NCBI GenBank assembly: GCA_022448925.1
Contig: JAKVCP010000012.1
Span: 1-64,000, forward strand
Length of the DNA: 64,000 nucleotides
Direction: 5' to 3'
Source of the DNA: Paracoccaceae bacterium
Lineage (GTDB): Bacteria; Pseudomonadota; Alphaproteobacteria; Rhodobacterales; Rhodobacteraceae
A program made the translations under genes and the position numbers. This document shows, in pieces, positions 27,578 through 37,508 of the stretch. The stretch's first letter is position 1, and each line of letters opens with the position of its first letter. Below the pieces are notes generated by a model. That model worked only from the letters and a program-made list of their open reading frames with translations. It was not told the DNA's origin and made no database searches.

Positions 27578-28789
27578 TCAAGCCGCGCTGTCCACGCGAC
27601 GCCATTCCGGAAAAGGATCGGGAAAATCTGGCAGGTTGTCCGGACCACTTGCGGCGACAGCCGGCACCAGGCAGGCGTCCAGCTTTTCTTTCAGTGCGGG
27701 CCAGTCAATACCTGCGCCAATGAACACAAGTTCTTGCCTGCGATCACCCCAGGGCTCTTGCCAATGGGCCTCCATGTAGGCGCGTGCACTGTCATGCGTG
27801 GGGCGACGCTCTTCCGGGACAGAGGCCCACCACGTGCCCAGCGGCTTGATGCTGGACAAAGATCCGGCCAGGGAATACTCGGCCACCCATTCTGGGCGGG
27901 TCGAAACCCAAAGGTGCCCCTTTGCGCGCAGAACCCCCGGCAAAGCTCCATCGAGGGCCTCAACGATGCGCTCAGGTATGAAGGGCCGCCGAGCCCGGTA
28001 GACATAAGACGTCACACCGTATTCCTCGGTCTCGGGCACGTGATCTGCAAAACCGTAGAGCTCTTTCGCCCACATTGGATGCTCATGCGCGGCCTCAAAG
28101 TCGAACAATCCGGTGTCGAGGATCTTGTCTGCCGCAACCTGTGACTGGTCGGTCTCGATGATCTCCGCGTCTGCATTCAGGCTGCGGATAATCTTGCGCG
28201 CCAGATCAACTTTTTCTTCGCCCGCATCGCTGACCTTGTTCAAAATCACCACATCAGCAAACTCGATCTGGTCGGTCAACAGATCGACAAGCGTGCGGTC
28301 ATCTTCGTCGCCCATAACCTCGCCACGGTCCCGCAGAAAGTCATGTGACGTATAATCATTGGTCAGGTTGACCGCATCGACGACCGTCACCATCGTGTCC
28401 AGCCGCGAAACATCAGACAGGCTGTCGCCGAACTCGTCCCGGAAATCAAAGGTCGCGGCAACCGGCAGTGGCTCTGAAATTCCGGTTGATTCGATCAGCA
28501 GATAATCAAAGCGACCCGCGGCAGCGAGACGGCGCACCTCATCCAGCAGGTCGTCCCGCAGGGTGCAGCAAATGCACCCGTTGGACATTTCCACCAGCGT
28601 TTCATCGGTACGGCTGAGTTCCGTATCAGCACGCACAAGGTCCGCGTCGATGTTGACCTCGGACATGTCATTGACAATCACCGCGACGCGGCGACCTTCG
28701 CGGTTGTTGAGAACGCGGTTCAGCAAGGTGGTCTTGCCCGCGCCAAGAAATCCAGAGAGCACGGTTACCGGGAGTCGATCATCTGCCAT
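27578..28789 (-). CDS. COG0523 GTPase, probable zinc metallochaperone (ZigA-like)
   Basis: 403 residues. G3E-family GTPase with Walker [10 protein letters not shown] (13-21), the metal-binding GCICC motif (71-75), ESTGISEP, and the NKVS guanine-specificity motif; the C-terminal half is a CobW_C domain with acidic and His/Trp-rich stretches. COG0523 proteins transfer zinc or cobalt to client enzymes. The Zur-like inverted repeat 50-65 bases upstream points to zinc starvation as the trigger, which is an inference. CobW for cobalamin is less likely because no cobalamin gene is near. Confidence 0.85.
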   Translation of the reverse strand: MADDRLPVTVLSGFLGAGKTTLLNRVLNNREGRRVAVIVNDMSEVNIDADLVRADTELSRTDETLVEMSNGCICCTLRDDLLDEVRRLAAAGRFDYLLIESTGISEPLPVAATFDFRDEFGDSLSDVSRLDTMVTVVDAVNLTNDYTSHDFLRDRGEVMGDEDDRTLVDLLTDQIEFADVVILNKVSDAGEEKVDLARKIIRSLNADAEIIETDQSQVAADKILDTGLFDFEAAHEHPMWAKELYGFADHVPETEEYGVTSYVYRARRPFIPERIVEALDGALPGVLRAKGHLWVSTRPEWVAEYSLAGSLSSIKPLGTWWASVPEERRPTHDSARAYMEAHWQEPWGDRRQELVFIGAGIDWPALKEKLDACLVPAVAASGPDNLPDFPDPFPEWRRVDSAA

Positions 28790-28839
28790 GAGAGCTGATT
28801 ACCTTTCTTGGGCCATGAATGTTGAAAGGCTGCGTGCCT

Positions 28840-28856
28840 ATGTTATGACGTAACAG
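28840..28856 (-). promoter_or_regulatory. Zur-box-like inverted repeat
   Basis: GTTAT-GAC-GTAAC within ATGTTATGACGTAACAG. It matches the known enterobacterial Zur core GTTATANTATAAC in both half-sites with one exchange (G for A) beside the spacer. Its centre is about 59 bases upstream of the COG0523 start codon. Assignment to Zur is inferred from pattern and gene type. Confidence 0.5.
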
Positions 28857-28926
28857 ATAACAAGTCATCAATTCAGGAACATTGCCAATTTCCGGGTTTC
28901 GCTGGCGCGGCGCGGAGGCCGGTTGC

Positions 28927-29856
28927 CTATCCCAACCAGTCAAGGATCAGACGGGTCGTCTCCTCTGGCAGTTCCTGCTGGATCCAATGACCGCAGGGCA
29001 GACTGGCGACATCAACATTCGGGACGAACTCCGGCAGCGCCTCAAAGGGCGGGATCACGTCATGGTCGCCGTATACCATCAAAGCCGGAATGCGGATGAT
29101 CGGGTCGACCTCGGCCAGGAGATGCCAGTTGCGATCGAGGTTGCGGTACCAGTTGATGCCGCCAGAAAACCCGCTTTGCTGAAACGCGGCCACACGCACC
29201 GCCAGATCCGCAGGGTCAAGCAACGGGTCACCCAGCGCGGTCTCGGCCAGTGCCAGATTGATCATCATCATCCCCGGCTCTGGCGGCACAAGCGGGAGGT
29301 TTTTTCGATACAGGTTGGACAGAAACCGCCCGACGTTGGCATCCAGGATTGCATCGGCCACGCCGGGCTGGCGATTGAAATGCACAAGGTAGTTGTCCGG
29401 GCCGAACAGGGTCTCAAGAAAGGCAACCCAAGGCACTTCGGTGCGCACCTGGTAGGGCAGGGCCAGGGCCACCAACCGGCTGACCCTTTTTGGCTGCAGC
29501 AAGGCCATGCCCCAGACGACATTTGCACCCCAGTCGTGGCCGACAAAGACAGCATCGTCATAGCCAAAATGATCCAGCAAAGCAGCAAGATCACCGGTCA
29601 GTTTGGTAATGTCATATGCCGCGACCTCTTTGGGGCTGCTTGAAGCGCCAAAGCCTCGTTGGTTTGGCACGATAACATGATGGCCCGCTGCCGCCAGGGC
29701 AGGGATCTGGTGACGCCAGGCCTGGGCGGTTTCGGGCCAGCCATGGCACAGCACAATCGGATTGCCCATGTTCTGGCGGCCGGCCTCATAGACCTCAAGC
29801 TCGATCCCGTTCACGGGAATGCGTGTTGCCACGGGAAAAGGCGTTTGATCCAACAT
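28927..29856 (-). CDS. Alpha/beta hydrolase, epoxide-hydrolase-like
   Basis: 309 residues. The oxyanion motif HGWPE (38-42) and nucleophile elbow GHDWG with Asp108 identify the epoxide hydrolase/haloalkane dehalogenase branch; His290 (PCGHW) and an Asp in VYGDHDVIP complete the triad. A cytoplasmic enzyme; the substrate is unknown. AAGGAG lies 8 bases before the ATG. It is divergent from a WYL regulator, and the shared gap holds a perfect palindrome, so the regulator probably controls it. Confidence 0.85.
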   Translation of the reverse strand: MLDQTPFPVATRIPVNGIELEVYEAGRQNMGNPIVLCHGWPETAQAWRHQIPALAAAGHHVIVPNQRGFGASSSPKEVAAYDITKLTGDLAALLDHFGYDDAVFVGHDWGANVVWGMALLQPKRVSRLVALALPYQVRTEVPWVAFLETLFGPDNYLVHFNRQPGVADAILDANVGRFLSNLYRKNLPLVPPEPGMMMINLALAETALGDPLLDPADLAVRVAAFQQSGFSGGINWYRNLDRNWHLLAEVDPIIRIPALMVYGDHDVIPPFEALPEFVPNVDVASLPCGHWIQQELPEETTRLILDWLG

Positions 29857-29903
29857 CTGAAAATCTCCTTGGTGATGTCTTCGCGACCCGTGTAGATCTT
29901 AAT

Positions 29904-29922
29904 GGTGCCAAAATTTGGCACC
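29904..29922. promoter_or_regulatory. Perfect 19-base palindrome between divergent genes
   Basis: GGTGCCAAA-A-TTTGGCACC, two 9-base arms around one base. It lies 48 bases from the hydrolase start and 22 bases from the regulator start. It is the obvious candidate operator for the adjacent WYL regulator, giving joint control of both genes. Confidence 0.8.
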
Positions 29923-29943
29923 TTTGTTACGTGGACCAAAGAC

Positions 29944-30663
29944 ATGACGACTCGAGACCGCCAAGACGCCCTGATCAGGCACATGCGTCGTAATGGCACG
30001 ACCACTGTCGCGACATTGGCGCACCAGGTTGGTGCGTCGCGGCGCACAATTCTGCGGGATATCGCAGCCCTTCGGGATGCAGGCTTTGTCATTGACTCAG
30101 AACCCGGTCGCGGTGGCGGTCTGGCGCTGGATACGCGCTCTGTGCAGACCACGCCCCGACTGACCGTGCCCGAGGTTTTCGCCCTGTTGATCAGCGTGGC
30201 CAGCATGCGCGCTGCCGGCAATCTGCCGTTTGCCAACCTTGCCGATGCCGGGCTGGCAAAGATCGAAAAAGCGCTGCCCTCGGACAAGCTGCGGGATCTG
30301 CGCCGCTTGCTGGACTGCCTGTATATCGGCACCTTGGCACCGCAGATCGACATCTCGAACCTCGGGCAAATGAGCCCAAACCTTCTGTCAGCCTTCGAAC
30401 ACGCCTTCCTGAAGCGCCTGCAAATGCGGTTTGACTACAGCGACGCCAAGGGTGCACGGACATCGCGGCGGGTTGAGCCACATGCGATGTTGATCCTGCC
30501 GCCGATCTGGTACCTTGTCGCTTGGGATCCGATGCGCAACGGGTTTCGGCATTTCCGCATGGACCGGATCCGCGCCCCGGAACATGTCGAAGGCAGCTCC
30601 TTTTTACCGCGGCATGTGACCTTTGGCGCAGATATCCGACCCGTTCAACACCCCCAAGGCTGA
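29944..30663 (+). CDS. HTH/WYL-domain transcriptional regulator (YafY-like)
   Basis: 239 residues from the ATG at 29944; an in-frame ATG at 29902 would put the palindrome inside the gene and is less likely. The N-terminal DeoR-type helix-turn-helix (TTTVATLAHQVGASRRTILRD, with recognition helix around ASRRTIL) is followed by a WYL ligand-sensing region in which the triad reads WYLVAWD. Likely regulates the divergent hydrolase and itself through the 29904-29922 palindrome. The inducer is unknown. Confidence 0.85.
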   Translation: MTTRDRQDALIRHMRRNGTTTVATLAHQVGASRRTILRDIAALRDAGFVIDSEPGRGGGLALDTRSVQTTPRLTVPEVFALLISVASMRAAGNLPFANLADAGLAKIEKALPSDKLRDLRRLLDCLYIGTLAPQIDISNLGQMSPNLLSAFEHAFLKRLQMRFDYSDAKGARTSRRVEPHAMLILPPIWYLVAWDPMRNGFRHFRMDRIRAPEHVEGSSFLPRHVTFGADIRPVQHPQG

Positions 30664-31017
30664 TCCTCTGGGCGCGACACCGGGGCCGTCGTTTGCCATC
30701 AGATGGCAGTGGGTGCCTGAGGTATATGTGGGGCTCAGAACGTGACATCGTCTTCACCCGATCATCTGCCCGAGTTGACGGGACGCGTCTGTGGAGACGC
30801 GGCAAACCCGCCTAGGTGCATATTCTCCTTATTTCCACCTGCGATAAGACGCAATTTGGACACGACTGCAGGGTCAACACAAAGCTGAACGCTAAGCGCA
30901 GTTGACAGGTGCCGACCCCTTGGTCACACAGACGTAAAACTGACAACAGCGCGGCACCGATCCGCTGCCCCACCGGCTCTGGCCGGTGGATCGAGCAAGA
31001 CAAGACCAGAGGCCCGT
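30664..31017. other. Intergenic region with a hairpin before DUF484
   Basis: 354 bases without a gene. A small hairpin (GCGTCT/AGACGC, about 30785-30800) may end the regulator transcript. CCACCGGC-TCTG-GCCGGTGG (30970-30989) is a perfect 8-bp hairpin ending 28 bases before the DUF484 ATG, so it lies in that gene's leader. Confidence 0.5.
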
Positions 31018-31728
31018 ATGAGCACCAGCCCAAAGATTGACGAGACGCTTCGTGATACCATCATGTCACGCCCTGACATTGTCTTGGATGACACCGATCT
31101 GATGAAAGCGCTGGTCGCGGCGAACGAACGCTCGATGGGCACCAATATCATCGATCTGCGTGGCATTGCTATGGAACGGCTCGAGGCGCGACTGGATCGC
31201 CTTGAGGACACACATCGCAGTGTCATCGCGGCGGCATATGAAAACCTCGCAGGCACCAACCAGGTACATCGGGCCATCCTGCGCATGCTGGATCCCGTCG
31301 ATTTCGAAAGCTTTCTTCAGGACCTTGGCGGGGAAGTGGCAAATATCCTGCGCGTCGATGTGGTGCGGCTGGTGCTGGAGACCGCCCGAACCGAGCATGA
31401 CGACGCAGCGCTTTCACGGATGGGCAAGGTGCTGTCGACAGCGCAACCAGGGTTCATCGACACATATGTGAAAGCAGGCCGGTCTGCGCAGGCGCGCCAG
31501 GTCACACTGCGCCAGCTTCAGTCGGGCAATGCAACTGTCTATGGTGACAAGGCAGATTGGATCCGGTCAGAGGCCTGCATCACGCTGGACCTCGGCGCTG
31601 GGCGTCTGCCAGGTCTTTTGGTGATGGGGGCTGAAGACCCGCATCAGTTTTCCCCCCAGCAGGGCACGGACCTGCTGTCCTTTTTCGGCGGTGTCTTCGA
31701 ACGGACGATGCGCCGCTGGTTGGCGTGA
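31018..31728 (+). CDS. DUF484 family protein
   Basis: 236 residues. A GAF-like domain protein of unknown function, nearly always found directly upstream of xerC. Seen here: an N-terminal helical region (LEARLDRLEDTHRSVIAAAYENL) and a C-terminal part with ACITLDLGAGRLPGLLVMGAEDPHQFSPQQGTD typical of the family. Its TGA overlaps the GTG of xerC (GTGA, 31725-31728), so the two are translationally coupled. Confidence 0.88.
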   Translation: MSTSPKIDETLRDTIMSRPDIVLDDTDLMKALVAANERSMGTNIIDLRGIAMERLEARLDRLEDTHRSVIAAAYENLAGTNQVHRAILRMLDPVDFESFLQDLGGEVANILRVDVVRLVLETARTEHDDAALSRMGKVLSTAQPGFIDTYVKAGRSAQARQVTLRQLQSGNATVYGDKADWIRSEACITLDLGAGRLPGLLVMGAEDPHQFSPQQGTDLLSFFGGVFERTMRRWLA

Positions 31729-32651
31729 GCCTTCAGATCTCTGCTGCAGCGCGCGATGCGCTGCAACAGTGGCTGGACGCCGAACAGGCGCTGAAAAGTG
31801 CCGCGCCAAACACGCGGGCGGCCTATGGCGCAGATCTGCGCAGCTTCATTGCATTCATGACCCAGTATCGCGGTGCACCACAGGGACTGGGAGCCCTCGC
31901 CGACCTCGGCATCACCGAGATGCGGGCCTGGATGGCGCATGTGCGTGGCAATGGGGCCTCGGCGCGGACGCTGTCGCGCAAGCTGTCAGCAGTCAAGACA
32001 TTTTACCGCTGGCTGGCCGAACGCGAAGGGTTTGAACCCACGGCTGTTCTGTCGACCCGCACCCCCAAGTTCCAAAAGAAATTGCCCCGCCCACTTAGCG
32101 TCGATGCCGCGCGGGATATGATCGAAACAGTCGAGGTCACTGCCATTGACAGTTGGGTGGGTGCCCGTGATGCCGCCGTGATCACTCTTCTTTGGGGCTG
32201 TGGCCTGCGCATTTCAGAGGCGCTGGGGCTGACAGGGCGCGCACTGCCGCTGGAGGAGACGCTGCGCATTTTGGGAAAAGGCGGCAAAGAGCGGTTGGTG
32301 CCTGTGCTGCCTGTGGCGCGCCAGGCGGTACAGAGCTATGCGCGCCTTTGCCCTTTTCTCGTCGAACCTGACGGACCGCTTTTCCGGGGCGTCCGGGGCG
32401 GAGCGCTGACCCCGCGCTCAATCCAGCTGGTCACCGCACACGCCCGCCTGCAGCTGGGCCTGCCGTCATCCGCCACGCCACATGCCATGCGGCACAGTTT
32501 TGCAACGCATCTGCTGGCAGCCGGGGGGGACCTGCGGGCCATCCAGGATCTTCTGGGCCATGCCTCACTTTCGACAACACAAACCTACACCGCAGTGGAT
32601 ACTGATCGGTTGATGGAAGTGTACCAGGCCAGCCATCCCAAAGCCGGATAG
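31725..32651 (+). CDS. xerC: Tyrosine recombinase XerC
   Basis: 308 residues from a GTG. N-terminal SAM-like core-binding domain (residues ~10-110) and C-terminal catalytic domain with all active-site signatures: Arg in LLWGCGLRISEALGL, HxxR in HAMRHSFATHLL, GH in LLGHASLSTT, and the nucleophile Tyr in QTYTAVD. Resolves chromosome dimers at dif with XerD. Position after DUF484 supports the housekeeping role over a phage or integron integrase. Confidence 0.95.
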   Translation: MSLQISAAARDALQQWLDAEQALKSAAPNTRAAYGADLRSFIAFMTQYRGAPQGLGALADLGITEMRAWMAHVRGNGASARTLSRKLSAVKTFYRWLAEREGFEPTAVLSTRTPKFQKKLPRPLSVDAARDMIETVEVTAIDSWVGARDAAVITLLWGCGLRISEALGLTGRALPLEETLRILGKGGKERLVPVLPVARQAVQSYARLCPFLVEPDGPLFRGVRGGALTPRSIQLVTAHARLQLGLPSSATPHAMRHSFATHLLAAGGDLRAIQDLLGHASLSTTQTYTAVDTDRLMEVYQASHPKAG

Positions 32652-32912
32652 CCTCGGCGCTGGTGTGACTGGTGGCTCGTCCCATGTCCAGACCATCCGT
32701 ACTTTGCTGGCTTGGCGGAACATGACCAAAGCGTGTCATAAGGCCGTGCCGCTCTCTGCCCTGAATAATTCACCCATTGGACTTTGACGCCCCCGCTTTG
32801 ATGTGAATGCAAATCCGTCCAAACGGGAAAAAATCCAAAGACACAACATCCGAGGTTTTTCTCGTCCCGGCACTGGCCTACCGTAGCGCGATATCAGTCA
32901 AAGGATGTGCTC

Positions 32913-33518
32913 ATGAAGCTCTACAGCTCTCCCACTTCACCGTTTGCACGCATGGTGCAAGTGGTCTTGCTGGAAACCGGACTGCAGGATGATGTCGAGA
33001 TTGTGCCAGTCGCCACTTCTGCACTGAGCTCAAACCCCGATCTGATCGCGGTCAATCCGGTAGGCCGGATCCCGACGCTGGTGCGGCCCGATGGGCCTGC
33101 AATGTTCGACAGCCGGGTGATCTGCCGGTTTCTGGACGCGCGCGCCAAGTCAGGTCTTTATCCTGACAGCCGGATCTGGGAGGTCCTGACACTGGAAGCT
33201 TTGGGCCATGGCATCACCGAATCTGCCTTGGCGATGGCCTATGAACGCAAGTTGCGGCCAGCCGAAATCCGCTGGGACCTGTGGATGGACAAACAGTGGG
33301 AAAAAGCCGCAAGAGGTCTGGGGTCGCTAGAGACACGCTGGATGAGCCACCTGAACGGCCCATTGAACATCGGCCAGATCGTTGTGGCTTGCAGTCTCAG
33401 CTATATTGACTTTCGGCACGGTGATCGCGGCTGGCGCAGAGGGCACGAGTCACTGGCCGCATGGCATGCAGAGTTCGAGGCACGCCCATCCATGCAAACA
33501 ACGCGACCCGCAGAATAA
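32913..33518 (+). CDS. Glutathione S-transferase family protein
   Basis: 201 residues from the ATG at 32913 (AAAGGA 7-8 bases upstream). Thioredoxin-fold N-terminal domain MKLYSSPTSPFARMVQVVLLE with the Ser of SPTSPFAR as probable glutathione-activating residue, the cis-Pro segment VGRIPTLV, and DSRVICRFLD binding the gamma-glutamyl group; an all-helical C-terminal domain follows. Soluble; substrate unknown. Stands alone. Confidence 0.88.
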   Translation: MKLYSSPTSPFARMVQVVLLETGLQDDVEIVPVATSALSSNPDLIAVNPVGRIPTLVRPDGPAMFDSRVICRFLDARAKSGLYPDSRIWEVLTLEALGHGITESALAMAYERKLRPAEIRWDLWMDKQWEKAARGLGSLETRWMSHLNGPLNIGQIVVACSLSYIDFRHGDRGWRRGHESLAAWHAEFEARPSMQTTRPAE

Positions 33519-33909
33519 TTCGTCGTCGTTCAGCCTTGTAATGCACGACCGGGTATCGCTCTAGCTTTGAACACCTGATTTCGCTGGTGTCTTCGAATTG
33601 CGCCGGTGTCCTCAAACAATGTGCAGATCATTCAGATGGTCTGCTCACTTGATCAAGGGGAAAACTGCCGCTCTTGGCTCGGGAGCCATGGCCCATGCTC
33701 TACGTATGTCGCGTCGTCAGTTTCAGCGGCTGCAGAGCGTCATGTATGCACCGGCACCCTTGGGCATTGCGTCGGATGCGCACTGACACACACCATTGCA
33801 GGTACGGAAGACATACCTGCGCAGACTGCGTTGATCTTTGACGGGTGGCCCCAACAGGATCAGACTGCACCCCTGCAAGTCTGGACATGCGGATGATACA
33901 CTCCGGCTG
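33519..33909. other. Intergenic region, nothing recognised
   Basis: 391 bases between the convergent GST and outer-membrane protein genes. Several short frames are open but none has a ribosome site or protein-like composition, and I see no strong terminator. Confidence 0.4.
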
Positions 33910-34569
33910 TCAAAACTTCATGCTAAGCCCGATATTCAGGGCGTTGGTCTTGATTTCGGTTTGCAATGTGCCGCCGCCATCGATCTCAACTTCGTTGTCA
34001 GACCAGGTAAACTGATATTCACCAAAAACCGCCCAGCGATCATTGATTGCCCAGCTTGCGCCTGCCCCCAAACGCACGGCCGGGCCCGTGAACTGGTACC
34101 CGAACGTGTGCGGCGCACCCGCGTAAGACGGCTGAAGATCCACATGAGGAACTGCAATACCAATGCCCCCCAGGATGTACGGAGAGACCCGACCCCTGGC
34201 CCAGGCCTGCGACCAACGGCGATGCGCGTTGATGGTGATCACGTTGTGACCATCCGTGAACTCGATGCCCGTGAGCTCAGCGGGCAATTCTGCCGCTGGC
34301 GCATAGGCCTTGGCATGTGTACCTTCGATGCCAAACCCAAATTTGTCCGAGCGCCAATAGATCAATCGCCCGCCGTAGTAGGGAGGGGCTTCGAACGATT
34401 TTCCATCCCATCCGATCAGATTGTCGACCGGGGCACCCGCCACATCACCTGTGATCCTGCTGTGCGGCAGCGACTGCGAACCCGAATACAGGCTGACTTC
34501 GAACTCGGCCGCAGCCGAGCTGACCATCATTGCCAAAGCCCCCAAAGACCCTAGAATCACTTTGCGCAT
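33910..34569 (-). CDS. Outer-membrane beta-barrel protein (LpxQ/lipid A oxidase-like)
   Basis: 219 residues with a signal peptide (MRKVILGSLGALAMMVSSAAA) and alternating amphipathic strands ending in a terminal Phe (NALNIGLSMKF), as expected for an 8-stranded barrel. SGSQSLPHSRITGD, YYGGRLIYWRSDKFGFGIEG and INDRWAVFGEYQFTWS resemble alphaproteobacterial proteins annotated as lipid A oxidase or OMP_b-brl. Lipid A oxidase activity is known for rhizobial LpxQ; applying it here is tentative. Monocistronic. Confidence 0.75.
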   Translation of the reverse strand: MRKVILGSLGALAMMVSSAAAEFEVSLYSGSQSLPHSRITGDVAGAPVDNLIGWDGKSFEAPPYYGGRLIYWRSDKFGFGIEGTHAKAYAPAAELPAELTGIEFTDGHNVITINAHRRWSQAWARGRVSPYILGGIGIAVPHVDLQPSYAGAPHTFGYQFTGPAVRLGAGASWAINDRWAVFGEYQFTWSDNEVEIDGGGTLQTEIKTNALNIGLSMKF

Positions 34570-34790
34570 CTCGCATCCCTCTGATCGGCGCTACATTGAA
34601 GGATGCATATAGGTGTTTATCATGTGGCTCAACCCGCGACACTTCCGCGCTAATGACAGCTGTGCGCAGCAAGCGGCTGGACGCCTCAGAAAGGTAACGC
34701 TAAATAGCGCGTTGGAACTGCCACGGGTCTAGCCCGGGGCCAAGACCCAATTGCGGTCGTTTTTGACGGCCAAGAAATGGAGCTAACCTC

Positions 34791-35354
34791 GTGTCACACG
34801 CAGACGATCACGAAGGCACCCGCAGAGATTTTATCTACTACGCCACTGCTGGCGCGGGTACCGTAGCCACAGCCGCAGCTGTCTGGCCTTTGGTCAATCA
34901 AATGAATCCCTCGGCCGATGTTCTGGCGCTGAGCTCGATTCGTGTCGATATTTCAGACATCGAACCGGGCACCCAGCTGACCGTCAAATGGCTGGGCAAA
35001 CCGGTGTTCATCCGTCGTCGGACCCAAGACGAAATCGACGAAGCGCGCTCTGTCGACCTGAACGCGCTGATCGACAACGACGCCCGAAATGAGAACATCA
35101 CCGCGGGCGCAGACGGTGCCGATGAAAACCGCGCTCTCGATGAAAGCGGTGAATGGCTGGTCATGATGGGTGTCTGTACGCACCTTGGCTGCGTGCCTCT
35201 TGGAGACGGCGCGGGTGAATATGATGGGTGGTTCTGCCCATGTCACGGGTCGCACTATGATACTTCCGGCCGCATTCGCAAAGGGCCGGCGCCAACCAAC
35301 CTGCCGGTGCCACCTGCGGCCTTCGTCGACGCTAACACCATTCTGCTGGGATAA
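34791..35354 (+). CDS. petA: Ubiquinol-cytochrome c reductase Rieske iron-sulfur subunit
   Basis: 187 residues from a GTG at 34791 (GGAG upstream). An N-terminal twin-Arg (11-12) and membrane anchor (~16-37) lead to the Rieske domain with box 1 CTHLGC (129-134) and box 2 CPCH (149-152), which hold the 2Fe-2S cluster. It carries electrons from ubiquinol to cytochrome c1 in the bc1 complex. First gene of petABC. Confidence 0.97.
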   Translation: MSHADDHEGTRRDFIYYATAGAGTVATAAAVWPLVNQMNPSADVLALSSIRVDISDIEPGTQLTVKWLGKPVFIRRRTQDEIDEARSVDLNALIDNDARNENITAGADGADENRALDESGEWLVMMGVCTHLGCVPLGDGAGEYDGWFCPCHGSHYDTSGRIRKGPAPTNLPVPPAAFVDANTILLG

Positions 35355-35366
35355 GGAGACGCTCTC

Positions 35367-36692
35367 ATGTCTGGAATTCCGCACGATCACTACGAACCCA
35401 AGACGGGTTTTGAAAAATGGCTCCACAGCCGTCTTCCGGTTGCCAGCCTGCTTTATGACACACTGACCATCCCCACACCAAAGAACCTGAACTGGTGGTG
35501 GATCTGGGGCATCGTCCTTGCCTTCTGCCTGGCTTTGCAGATCATCACCGGCATTGTTCTGGTGATGCACTACACGCCGCATGTTGACATGGCCTTTGCA
35601 AGCGTCGAGCACATCATGCGCAACGTGAACGGTGGACACATGATCCGCTATCTGCACATGAACGGCGCGTCGCTGTTCTTTGTGGCGGTTTACGTCCACA
35701 TGTTCCGCAGCTTGTTTTATGGTTCATACAAGGCGCCACGGGAAATCACATGGATCGTTGGCATGCTGATTTATCTGATGATGATGGGCACGGCTTTCAT
35801 GGGTTATGTTCTGCCGTGGGGGCAGATGTCCTTCTGGGGTGCAACCGTGATCACCGGCCTGTTTGGTGCGATTCCCTTTGTCGGAGAAGCGATCCAGACC
35901 TGGCTGTTGGGTGGACCTGCGGTCGACAACGCCACGCTGAACCGGTTCTTCTCGTTGCACTACCTGCTGCCCTTTATCATCGCGGCTCTTGTGATCGTGC
36001 ACATCTGGGCATTCCACACCACGGGCAACAACAACCCAACTGGGGTTGAAGTGCGCCGGTCCTCGAAAGCCGAGGCCGAGAAGGACACCCTGCCCTTCTG
36101 GCCCTACTTTGTAATCAAGGACCTGTTTGCACTCGCGGTTGTGTTGCTTGTGTTCTTTGCCATCGTGGGCTTCATGCCGAACTACCTTGGGCACCCCGAC
36201 AACTACATCGAAGCCAACCCCTTGGCGACGCCTGCACACATCGTGCCAGAGTGGTACTTCTTGCCGTTCTACGCGATCCTGCGCGCCTTCACCGCAGATG
36301 TCTGGGTCGTGCAGCTGGCAAGTTTTGTGACCGGCGGCATCATCGACGCCAAATTCTTTGGGGTTTTGGCCATGTTCGGAGCCATCGCAGTCATGGCTCT
36401 GGCGCCCTGGCTGGACACCTCTAGCGTTCGCTCGGGTCGCTACCGTCCAATGTTCAAGTGGTGGTATCGCCTGTTGATCATCGACTTCATCGCGCTGATG
36501 TGGCTTGGGGCCCAAGAGGCAAAATATCCCTATGACATGTTCTCGCTTATCGCTTCGGCCTACTGGTTTGCATACTTCCTGGTGATCTTGCCATTGCTGG
36601 GTGTAATCGAGAAACCAGAGACACCGGCAGAAACGATCGAAGAAGATTTCAATGCTCACTACGGCAAGCCCGACGTGACGCCGGCCGAGTAA
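35367..36692 (+). CDS. petB: Ubiquinol-cytochrome c reductase cytochrome b subunit
   Basis: 441 residues, eight membrane helices. Carries both b hemes and the Qo and Qi quinone sites of the bc1 complex. Visible hallmarks: heme-ligating His in [12 protein letters not shown] and [20 protein letters not shown], the [15 protein letters not shown] stretch, and the Qo-site PEWY in [16 protein letters not shown]. It starts 12 bases after petA with GGAG upstream. Full length for an alphaproteobacterium. Confidence 0.98.
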   Translation: MSGIPHDHYEPKTGFEKWLHSRLPVASLLYDTLTIPTPKNLNWWWIWGIVLAFCLALQIITGIVLVMHYTPHVDMAFASVEHIMRNVNGGHMIRYLHMNGASLFFVAVYVHMFRSLFYGSYKAPREITWIVGMLIYLMMMGTAFMGYVLPWGQMSFWGATVITGLFGAIPFVGEAIQTWLLGGPAVDNATLNRFFSLHYLLPFIIAALVIVHIWAFHTTGNNNPTGVEVRRSSKAEAEKDTLPFWPYFVIKDLFALAVVLLVFFAIVGFMPNYLGHPDNYIEANPLATPAHIVPEWYFLPFYAILRAFTADVWVVQLASFVTGGIIDAKFFGVLAMFGAIAVMALAPWLDTSSVRSGRYRPMFKWWYRLLIIDFIALMWLGAQEAKYPYDMFSLIASAYWFAYFLVILPLLGVIEKPETPAETIEEDFNAHYGKPDVTPAE

Positions 36693-36710
36693 GATAAAGG
36701 ACCTGAACCC

Positions 36711-37508
36711 ATGTTCAAGAAACTTGCCCTCTCGGCCGCGTTGGCCTTGGCAGTCGGCACCACCGGCGCATTTGCCGCCGGTGGCGGTGACCAGAAAATC
36801 GAGAATATCAAATTCTCGTTTGACGGCCTGTTTGGAACGTTCGACCAGAACCAGTTGCAGCGCGGCCTGCAGATCTACACTGAGGTCTGCGCCGGCTGTC
36901 ACGGCCTGAAATACGTGCCGTTGCGCACACTCAGTGACGAAGGCGGCCCACATCTGCCCGAGGATCAGGTGCGCGCCTACGCAGCCGAAAACTTTGAGGT
37001 CTATGACGCAGAGCTTGATGATTTTCGTGCGGCGCGTCCCGTCGACCATTTTCCCGAAAATGATGGCGTTGGCGCACCAGACCTCAGCATGATGGCCAAG
37101 GCCCGCGCAGGGTTTCACGGCCCCTACGGCACCGGTATCAACCAGCTGTTCAAAGGCATGGGCGGAGCTGAGTATATTGCTGCGCTGATGACTGGTTACA
37201 CCGGAAAGGAAAAAGACGAAGCGGGTACCACGCTGTACGAAAACACAGCCTTCCCAGGGGGCTGGATTTCGATGGCACCGCCGTTGGAAGACGAACTGGT
37301 TGAGTTTGCAGATGGTCACTCAAACGATGTGGCGCATATGTCGGAAGATATCGCCGCCTTTCTGATGTGGACATCAGAGCCCAAGATGATGGCGCGCAAG
37401 CAGGCGGGTCTGACAGCCGTAATCTTTTTGACCATCCTGTCGGTCTTGCTGTACCTGACCAACAAACGCCTTTGGGCACCACACAAGAAAAAGGGCGGAT
37501 CGGTCTAA
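36711..37508 (+). CDS. petC: Cytochrome c1
   Basis: 265 residues with a signal peptide ([20 protein letters not shown], cut after FAA), the heme-attachment motif C60-AG-C63-H64, a distal Met ligand probably in [10 protein letters not shown], and a C-terminal anchor ([20 protein letters not shown]). Accepts electrons from the Rieske protein and passes them to soluble or membrane cytochrome c. Last gene of petABC, 18 bases after petB, and closed by a strong terminator. Confidence 0.97.
   Translation: MFKKLALSAALALAVGTTGAFAAGGGDQKIENIKFSFDGLFGTFDQNQLQRGLQIYTEVCAGCHGLKYVPLRTLSDEGGPHLPEDQVRAYAAENFEVYDAELDDFRAARPVDHFPENDGVGAPDLSMMAKARAGFHGPYGTGINQLFKGMGGAEYIAALMTGYTGKEKDEAGTTLYENTAFPGGWISMAPPLEDELVEFADGHSNDVAHMSEDIAAFLMWTSEPKMMARKQAGLTAVIFLTILSVLLYLTNKRLWAPHKKKGGSV

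Noticed and set aside
31725-32651. Tyrosine recombinase as sign of a prophage or integrative element
   Set aside because: It is XerC by motifs and by coupling to DUF484; no phage genes, att repeats or tRNA insertion site are nearby.
33519-33909. Several short plus-strand frames as small genes
   Set aside because: They overlap one another, lack ribosome sites and show no protein-like composition or motifs.
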